Shown here: positions 7,129 to 11,414 of the stretch, piece after piece
Layout of the letters: every line of letters begins with the position of its first letter
Position numbering within the stretch: position 1 is the stretch's first letter
Origin: a virus
DNA: 30,811 nucleotides
Reading direction: 5' to 3' (one strand)
Virus record (IMG/VR): IMGVR_UViG_3300013132_000169
Span: 1 to 30,811 of that record
Position numbers and translations under genes: made by a program
Notes under the pieces: generated by a model
The model's input: only the letters and a program-made list of their open reading frames with translations
Told to the model about the DNA's origin: nothing
Databases searched by the model: none

Positions 7129-7425
7129 CTATCCATACCGAATATTTGGTATGTTTTCTTTTAAAAAATCAGTTCGTGCCGCAATATCCGCAGTTGGTCG
7201 ATCTTCAAGGGGACCAGTTGTGCCAATTCCCTCATAAAAAGGTTTCCAAAAAGCAGCACGTTTTGCTTCTGCTTCTTCTTTTTTGTCCTGTCCCAATTTA
7301 TGTAAATAACCCAAGCCCCCTACACCACCAGCACCAGCACCTAGAATAATGCCTTCTTCTTTATCAAGTTGCTTTAGCCCCTGCATCAATTTTTTTAAAG
7401 CTTTTAACGATTTTACATTAGACAT
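7129..7425 (-). CDS. Probable virion-interior protein with KSLKALKKLMQ leader, cut by TAG
   Basis: 98 residues to the TAG, 143 if the stop is passed. N-terminus MSNVKSLKALKKLMQGLKQL is nearly identical to that of the gene at 8064. A glycine-zipper stretch, GIILGAGAGGVGGLGYL, follows at about residues 25-41, similar in kind to that of the 329-residue protein downstream. The rest is hydrophilic. The arrangement suggests a small ejection protein: amphipathic leader, membrane-active glycine segment, soluble tail. Start is supported by AAGGATTAAATAATT upstream, which is part of a 61-bp repeat shared with the next gene. Confidence 0.7.
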   Translation of the reverse strand: MSNVKSLKALKKLMQGLKQLDKEEGIILGAGAGGVGGLGYLHKLGQDKKEEAEAKRAAFWKPFYEGIGTTGPLEDRPTADIAARTDFLKENIPNIRYG

Positions 7426-7440
7426 AATTATTTAATCCTT
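7380..7440. repeat. 61-bp direct repeat, copy 1 (gene-junction repeat)
   Basis: Differs from 8019-8079 at one base only (7422 A, 8061 G). On the minus strand each copy spans the last codons of one gene (AGG ATT AAA TAA) and the first 15-16 codons of the next (M-S/P-N-V-KSLKALKKLMQ). Identity ends sharply at both sides. Confidence 0.95.
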
Positions 7441-7494
7441 AACACCGGCGAAACTACAGAAGGAGCTATTGGCTCTTTTTGTTCATCTGCAAAA
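7428..7494 (-). pseudogene. +1-frame C-terminal remainder of the gene at 7495-8064
   Basis: A run of seven A (minus strand, 7516-7510) precedes the end of the upstream frame. Moving one frame forward, equivalent to one A fewer, gives LKNIGKYNFADEQKEPIAPS then VVSPVLRIK and a TAA two bases before the next ATG. The restored ending RIK-stop matches that of the gene at 8067 and forms the gene junction repeated twice in this block, so the restored frame is likely the ancestral one. Confidence 0.65.
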
Positions 7495-8064
7495 TTATAT
7501 TTCCCAATATTTTTTTAGCGCGTTAGTTGGTTTTTTTCTAATCTTTTTTTCCGAGTCTTCAAGAATTGATTTAATTTGATCAAACCTTCTTTGTTGAGCA
7601 GCGTTTTCAATAAATTCATCTATTGCCACTTCTTCATAAGGAAACTCTTTTAATTCGGATTTCCATTCAAATGGAGCATCGCCCTGCTTTTGTTTGTTTG
7701 GAATCCCCCCATAAGTTTCAGTCGCTCCCAAAGAACGCTCTCCTTTAACCCCTCCCGCCCGTCTCCAGCGATCTTCGTTGCCGATTGCATTAATCCGATC
7801 GGTTAAATCGGATTTAAGCACGTCTTCGTCTTGCAACGCATTGATGGTGTCTTGTCTAATACCATCTCTTCGAGCTTCTCTTAATTCTCTAATAGAACGC
7901 GGGGAATCTAATCCTTTTTTTTGTGCAAAATTAAGAGCTTCAATCGCTTGACCGCTAATTATTCCGTGTTTATCGGGAACGGTTGACATTTGCTGAATTT
8001 GGCGCAAAAGTCCCTCATCCTGCATCAATTTTTTTAAAGCTTTTAACGATTTTACATTAGGCAT
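7495..8064 (-). CDS. Probable virion-interior protein with KSLKALKKLMQ leader, 3' end frameshifted
   Basis: 189 residues: MPNVKSLKALKKLMQDEGLL, then a charged helical body (IEALNFAQKKGLDSPRSIRE, LREARRDGIRQD) and a short segment ERSLGATETYGGIPNKQKQG. No glycine zipper or enzyme motif is visible. The leader equals that of the gene at 7425. A homopolymer frameshift near the end replaces about 25 restored residues with WEI. It lies between the Dps-like gene and the 98-residue gene with spacing of a few bases, so it belongs to the same transcript. Function unknown beyond the block it sits in. Confidence 0.7.
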   Translation of the reverse strand: MPNVKSLKALKKLMQDEGLLRQIQQMSTVPDKHGIISGQAIEALNFAQKKGLDSPRSIRELREARRDGIRQDTINALQDEDVLKSDLTDRINAIGNEDRWRRAGGVKGERSLGATETYGGIPNKQKQGDAPFEWKSELKEFPYEEVAIDEFIENAAQQRRFDQIKSILEDSEKKIRKKPTNALKKYWEI

Positions 8065-8079
8065 AATTATTTAATCCTT
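8019..8079. repeat. 61-bp direct repeat, copy 2 (gene-junction repeat)
   Basis: Second copy, 639 bp from the first. It covers the end of the Dps-like gene (QRIK-stop) and the start of the 189-residue gene. Deletion between the copies would remove one leader gene cleanly and stay in frame. Confidence 0.95.
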
Positions 8080-8483
8080 TGTTTAATTTTATATTGACGA
8101 ATTTCAGAATTATCGCAAAGATTTCCAAGAAGCTGTTCGGTGCCCGGTGAAACACCTGCGGCAATTACCGTTGCAATTTTCTTACAAAGTTCTTGTTTCA
8201 TCATCTGCTGATATTGATAAAATACTTTATTTTCTTTAACACCCGTTGAAGGTGCCATTTTAATCTTCTCATTAGCTTCAAGAAGAAGTGTCTGCGGTTT
8301 GAGCGCTTCTTCGCCCATGATCCCAATAATACGCTCAGCAACAGAGTCGTAAGCATCTGACATAGCCTCGTATGTTTCGCCAAAAAATGCGTGATCGCTG
8401 TGAAACGGACCACGCGCCACTAGATGATGGGCATTTTGTGCAAATAAATGCATCGCCCGAAGATGCACTAAAACGTCTCTCAT
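8067..8483 (-). CDS. Dps/ferritin-like protein
   Basis: 138 residues, all-helical. The segment AHHLVARGPFHSDHAFFGET, YEAMSDAYDSVAERI matches the Dps ferroxidase block H-x(4)-G-x(2)-F-x(2)-D/L-H-x(2)-F-x(3)-Y-x(7)-D-x(2)-AER, with the two His and the Asp/Glu pairs in place. It is slightly shorter than cellular Dps (about 155-170) and its later helices are less typical. Host Dps binds DNA and detoxifies iron and peroxide. A copy inside a virion-protein block may be packaged or injected, or act in infected cells. It follows the transglycosylase-like gene with an AAGGTGA ribosome binding site. Confidence 0.7.
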   Translation of the reverse strand: MRDVLVHLRAMHLFAQNAHHLVARGPFHSDHAFFGETYEAMSDAYDSVAERIIGIMGEEALKPQTLLLEANEKIKMAPSTGVKENKVFYQYQQMMKQELCKKIATVIAAGVSPGTEQLLGNLCDNSEIRQYKIKQRIK

Positions 8484-8493
8484 AAATCACCTT

Positions 8494-9204
8494 TTATTTT
8501 CCATAAAATTGAGCTTGTTCATCGTGAAGCTTTTCGGCCTCTTTTACAGCCTCATCGACTGATTTGTAAATACCTAAATGTTCTCCGGTTTTTCGATAGT
8601 GATCAATCGCTTCTTTTTCTGAAACAACCTTACCGTTTACAACTGTAGGTATATTTACAGCACCTTGATCTGTTGTAATAGTCATTGTTCTTACCGTTGA
8701 ATAAGAGCCGTCTTCGTTTTGTACTTTTGGTCTTTTGGTTAGATCAATGTTCCCCGGGATTGTTTTTTGACTTAAAGTGTTTTTAAGTTTACGAAATTTT
8801 TTGACGTAATTGGATTGATTTAACTTTTGATCGTCAATAGAAGACGCTGCTTTGTTGTGTCCCATATTCCACATATAAGCAGCTTTATCTTCGTCGCCCT
8901 TAGAGCGACGAAGAACTCTGTCCGCGATATCACCTGCTAAATTTTGTTCAACACGATCTTGATCTGCTAAAAATTGTTTTAATTGACCCGGTTTCATTTG
9001 AGCCATTAGCGCTTCATCGGGTCCAAACTGTCCGCGCATTTTGCGACGATTAACAAATTCTTGAGCAGTTTTAGGCATAATGCCATATTCGCCCATAGCG
9101 GATTGTCCTTTGTGAAGACCAGATGCCATTGTGCGATGCTCAACGTTTTTTCCACCAGAAGACTTAATTTGGCGAATTAATTCTAAAAACTTTTGTTTAT
9201 CCAT
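8494..9204 (-). CDS. Virion lysozyme-like (transglycosylase-type) ejection protein
   Basis: 236 residues. Residues 20-45, NVEHRTMASGLHKGQSAMGE through YGIMPKTAQEFV, and residues 105-120, AAYMWNMGHNKA, form the pattern of podovirus lytic transglycosylase-like domains that open the peptidoglycan during DNA injection. The C-terminus (TITTDQGAVNIPTVVNGKVV, EKEAIDHYRKTGEHLGIYKS, AEKLHDEQAQFYGK) is a separate small domain that recurs at the end of many phage internal virion proteins. The start overlaps the preceding gene by 8 nt. I see no obvious catalytic Glu in a classic context, so the reaction is inferred from the family pattern. Confidence 0.75.
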   Translation of the reverse strand: MDKQKFLELIRQIKSSGGKNVEHRTMASGLHKGQSAMGEYGIMPKTAQEFVNRRKMRGQFGPDEALMAQMKPGQLKQFLADQDRVEQNLAGDIADRVLRRSKGDEDKAAYMWNMGHNKAASSIDDQKLNQSNYVKKFRKLKNTLSQKTIPGNIDLTKRPKVQNEDGSYSTVRTMTITTDQGAVNIPTVVNGKVVSEKEAIDHYRKTGEHLGIYKSVDEAVKEAEKLHDEQAQFYGK

Positions 9205-9442
9205 CTTTCATTGCTTTCTTTAAACGAGAAAATCGCACTTTACTTGTCCGATGTCCTGCTTTCTGCTTATCAGCAATGGCTCGTTTCTTTTGAGAATCTG
9301 AAAGCTCGCCCCATGTTTTAGGAGTACCAGAAGATACTCGCTTAGACGGGCGACACTTTGGCATACCTTTTGTGGTTCCTGATCCGCACTCGTCGCCTTT
9401 TTGATTCGTCCATTTTTCGGCAAACCAGCGTTTTAAACTCAC
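9197..9442 (-). CDS. Small basic protein, DUF5872-like
   Basis: 81 residues, very rich in Lys/Arg: MSLKRWFAEKWTNQKGDECG, then PKCRPSKRVSSGTPKTWGEL and SQKKRAIADKQKAGH. The PKCRPSKRVS..TPKTWGELS motif is typical of a small phage/bacterial family that I associate with DUF5872. Two cysteines might bind a metal. It is the third of three adjacent basic genes that overlap or nearly touch, so they are co-expressed. A nucleic-acid binding role is likely from charge, not shown. Confidence 0.7.
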   Translation of the reverse strand: MSLKRWFAEKWTNQKGDECGSGTTKGMPKCRPSKRVSSGTPKTWGELSDSQKKRAIADKQKAGHRTSKVRFSRLKKAMKDG

Positions 9443-9627
9443 GAGCGATATCCTCCGCCGCGAGCTTTATAGGTCCGAACTACCCAAGCCGAGGCATAAG
9501 CCGATGGCCATCTGTCGAACTTTTGTTTAGCTTCCGATTTAACGCGAGCGTACAATTCCGGATTAGTAGGCTTTGCACCTTCGGTTTTGCGCATTGCTTT
9601 ACGGGTTTTGGAAAAACGCTCGGCCAT
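9439..9627 (-). CDS. Small basic protein, related to DUF5872-type proteins
   Basis: 62 residues: MAERFSKTRKAMRKTEGAKP, then TNPELYARVKSEAKQKFDRW and PSAYASAWVVRTYKARGGGY. The P.LYARVK.EAK.KFD.WPSAYASAW...YK.RGG pattern recurs beside the PKCRPSKRVS family in other phages, sometimes fused to it. Here the two are separate genes overlapping by four bases (ATGA-type), consistent with a split or an ancestral two-domain protein. Confidence 0.7.
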   Translation of the reverse strand: MAERFSKTRKAMRKTEGAKPTNPELYARVKSEAKQKFDRWPSAYASAWVVRTYKARGGGYRS

Positions 9628-9629
9628 AA

Positions 9630-9884
9630 TTAACGCCTAGATTTATTGCCAATACATTTCCACTTGCGGCGGGAAAGGTTATTAGGCGAATTTGGGTCAC
9701 TACGCCAATCGCCTTTAATCTTATTGGATCTAGCGCAATAGGCGTCACCCTTAGAGGTACCGGGGCGGATGCGATCGCCCCCTCCCTTGGCTTGCCCGGA
9801 CTGTCCATACGACACTTTACGCGTGCGACCGCTTACGGTTTTAACAATCTTAACAAAGCGTTTGCCTTTTGCAGGAGTAGCCAT
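9630..9884 (-). CDS. Small basic Cys-containing protein at the head of the basic cluster
   Basis: 84 residues: MATPAKGKRFVKIVKTVSGR, TRKVSYGQSGQAKGGGDRIR, PGTSKGDAYCARSNKIKGDW and SPNNLSRRKWKCIGNKSRR. The RPGT.KGDAYCARS...DPNSPN.LSR.KWKC pattern is known from phage proteins of unknown function (I associate it with DUF6321). It is the first gene after promoter copy D, which ends only one to four bases before the ATG, so its message may have almost no leader. Confidence 0.7.
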   Translation of the reverse strand: MATPAKGKRFVKIVKTVSGRTRKVSYGQSGQAKGGGDRIRPGTSKGDAYCARSNKIKGDWRSDPNSPNNLSRRKWKCIGNKSRR

Positions 9885-9900
9885 GTTTATAGTTGTTAAT
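9884..9900 (-). promoter_or_regulatory. Phage promoter motif, copy D, abutting a start codon
   Basis: The minus strand reads AAATTAACAACTATAAACATGG, where ATG is the start of the 84-residue gene. If transcription begins right after TATA, as in T7-like promoters, the message is leaderless or nearly so. No Shine-Dalgarno is present. Confidence 0.55.
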
Positions 9901-9915
9901 TTACATTAACATTAA

Positions 9916-10974
9916 TTAAACACTTGATGTTAAAGAGGTAGAATGAGGTAAAACGACCAACACAGACTTATGTTTATTATTGCTACCATATGCAAAACTG
10001 TTACTAGCGTGAGTGACAACGCCACCTGCAGAACCGTTAATTGCATAACCATTTCCAGCACTTACGTTATAAAAGTTTTGAATAGACGTAAAAGTGCCGC
10101 CTGCGGCAACGGAAACACCGCTTGCATTGGCACCACTAGCAGTAATACTAGAAGTGGCTAAAGTAAGCGTTGTTGCCCCTAAGTCAATAGCTAATACACC
10201 AGAGGTTTCAATTAGCATAAAACCGCATAAAGCAGAAGCACTAGCTGCTAGTTTTAAAGAAGTTGCTGTTCCAGAATAGATAGTGAGATTTTTTAATTGA
10301 GCGACACAATTTGATAAATCAAAATTAGTAGCTGAACTTAATATATTATTTGAAAGAAGTTCGTTAACGTACAATCTGGGTTTAGTTGCTGAATTATTGG
10401 TGACAGAAAGACACTTTTGACCAGCGTTACTTGTAAAAATGTAAGAATTTCGAATATGAAGCGAATATTCAACGCTTCCTGCCATTGTTACAACAGACGA
10501 TGTTGAAGAATGTCCGCTTAAAATAAGATTTTCTAAGCTAAAAGAGCTGTTGTACACGCCGCCGTCTACTGAATTTGGTGCAAATGTTACAGACGAAATG
10601 TTTGTTACAACGGTAGTAGTTGATTGTGATCCAATTAAATACGTTCTAGGTCTAGTGATTGTAATAGCTTCGCTATAAGACCCTGGATGAATGTGAATAA
10701 CAATCGGTTCTCCGTTTGTAAACGTTGTCTGTACATAAGAAACAGCCGCTGCTAATGTTAAAAACGGTTGATAAGGTTTACCGGATGATCCGGTGTCATT
10801 CCCATTCTTTGAAACGTGAACTTCATACGCAAATCCAAACGTTTTATCAGCTTTTTTGTCTAATTCGCTATTAATTGCAACGTCTGCACTTTGTCTTTCT
10901 TGTGACTCCTGCGCTAATTCAGCGTCAGTAGTCATTTCAGGATCAATAAACCTAGAATCTAGTTTTTTGCTCAT
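9916..10974 (-). CDS. Tail spike or fibre protein with right-handed beta-helix
   Basis: 352 residues. The N-terminus (MSKKLDSRFIDPEMTTDAEL, QESQERQSADVAINSELDKK) is an attachment-type helix. From about residue 50, FAYEVHVSKNGNDTGSSGKP, YQPFLTLAAAVSYVQ and PIVIHIHPGSYSEAITITRP form the start of a pectate-lyase-like parallel beta-helix, followed by repeating short strands rich in Ser, Thr, Asn and Val. Such spikes bind and sometimes cleave surface polysaccharide. No catalytic triad can be assigned. It starts four bases inside the upstream membrane-protein gene (ATGA overlap). Confidence 0.8.
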   Translation of the reverse strand: MSKKLDSRFIDPEMTTDAELAQESQERQSADVAINSELDKKADKTFGFAYEVHVSKNGNDTGSSGKPYQPFLTLAAAVSYVQTTFTNGEPIVIHIHPGSYSEAITITRPRTYLIGSQSTTTVVTNISSVTFAPNSVDGGVYNSSFSLENLILSGHSSTSSVVTMAGSVEYSLHIRNSYIFTSNAGQKCLSVTNNSATKPRLYVNELLSNNILSSATNFDLSNCVAQLKNLTIYSGTATSLKLAASASALCGFMLIETSGVLAIDLGATTLTLATSSITASGANASGVSVAAGGTFTSIQNFYNVSAGNGYAINGSAGGVVTHASNSFAYGSNNKHKSVLVVLPHSTSLTSSV

Positions 10975-11180
10975 AAAATATTATGCTTCTTTGTAATATT
11001 TGACAGTTTTAGAAATAATACATCAATTGAGTGCTTATTTTCTTTATAAATAAACGCCGATGCCAACAAAATGTTAAGAATTATTGATATTCTTAAATAT
11101 CGTTTATATATATCAGCTCTTGATTTTTGTTGTTTTTTAAGAGACGGACGATTTGGATCTTTAAGAACTATTCGAGCCAT
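10971..11180 (-). CDS. Small membrane protein
   Basis: 69 residues. A basic N-terminus (MARIVLKDPNRPSLKKQQKS) is followed by one membrane span (LRISIILNILLASAFIY, about residues 29-45) and a short hydrophilic tail. Positive charge before the span predicts an N-in topology. The gene sits between the fibre terminator and the spike gene. It could be a holin-like or spanin-like lysis protein, but single-span size and place alone do not decide. Confidence 0.6.
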   Translation of the reverse strand: MARIVLKDPNRPSLKKQQKSRADIYKRYLRISIILNILLASAFIYKENKHSIDVLFLKLSNITKKHNIL

Positions 11181-11289
11181 CGGAATTTCCCTTATGTTCT
11201 AATTGCTTAGCCTTTTCACCCTGAAATTGTTCAAGTTGCAGCATTTAATCGTTAGAAAAACCTGCAGGTGGATTTGTATTATTAGACAC
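11161..11289 (-). pseudogene. Small interrupted reading frame after the fibre terminator
   Basis: From GTG 11289, behind a good AGGGGTA ribosome binding site, the frame reads MSNNTNPPAGFSND, then TAA (11247-11245), then directly in frame MLQLEQFQGEKAKQLEHKGN and SDGSNSS to TAA 11161. It may be one 42-residue gene with a Gln-to-stop change (GFSND-Q-MLQLEQ reads smoothly) or two tiny genes with stop-start coupling. The tail overlaps the start of the membrane-protein gene. Confidence 0.4.
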
Positions 11290-11306
11290 ATCTACCCCTA
11301 TAAATA

Positions 11307-11338
11307 AAAAAGGGCAAGAGGTTGCCCCCTCGCCCTTA
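11307..11338 (-). terminator. Intrinsic terminator behind the fibre gene
   Basis: The minus strand has AAGGGCGAGG pairing with CCTCTTGCCCTT (one bulge) around a short loop, then six T and an AT-rich tract. It lies about 75 nt after the 989-residue fibre gene and ends that transcript. Confidence 0.85.
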
Positions 11339-11367
11339 ATTATGACATTGTTATGTCGTTATGTCAA
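11339..11367 (-). promoter_or_regulatory. Sigma-70-type promoter overlapping the fibre terminator
   Basis: TTGACA (11367-11362), exactly 17 bases, then CATAAT (11344-11339) on the minus strand. Predicted initiation near 11332 lies inside the 5' arm of the terminator hairpin, so messages that begin here would lack that arm and escape termination, while messages from upstream would be stopped. It could supply the small frame, membrane protein and spike genes. Confidence 0.5.
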
Positions 11368-11414
11368 ACTAGTCTTCGAAGCTGAGCCGTTCTTAGACTT
11401 ACCGTTACTTTATA

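Noticed and set aside
5150-11247. Genome-wide reassignment of TAA or TAG
   Set aside because: TAA closes terL, the portal and the capsid gene at well-placed positions next to the following starts or a terminator, so a complete code change is not supported.
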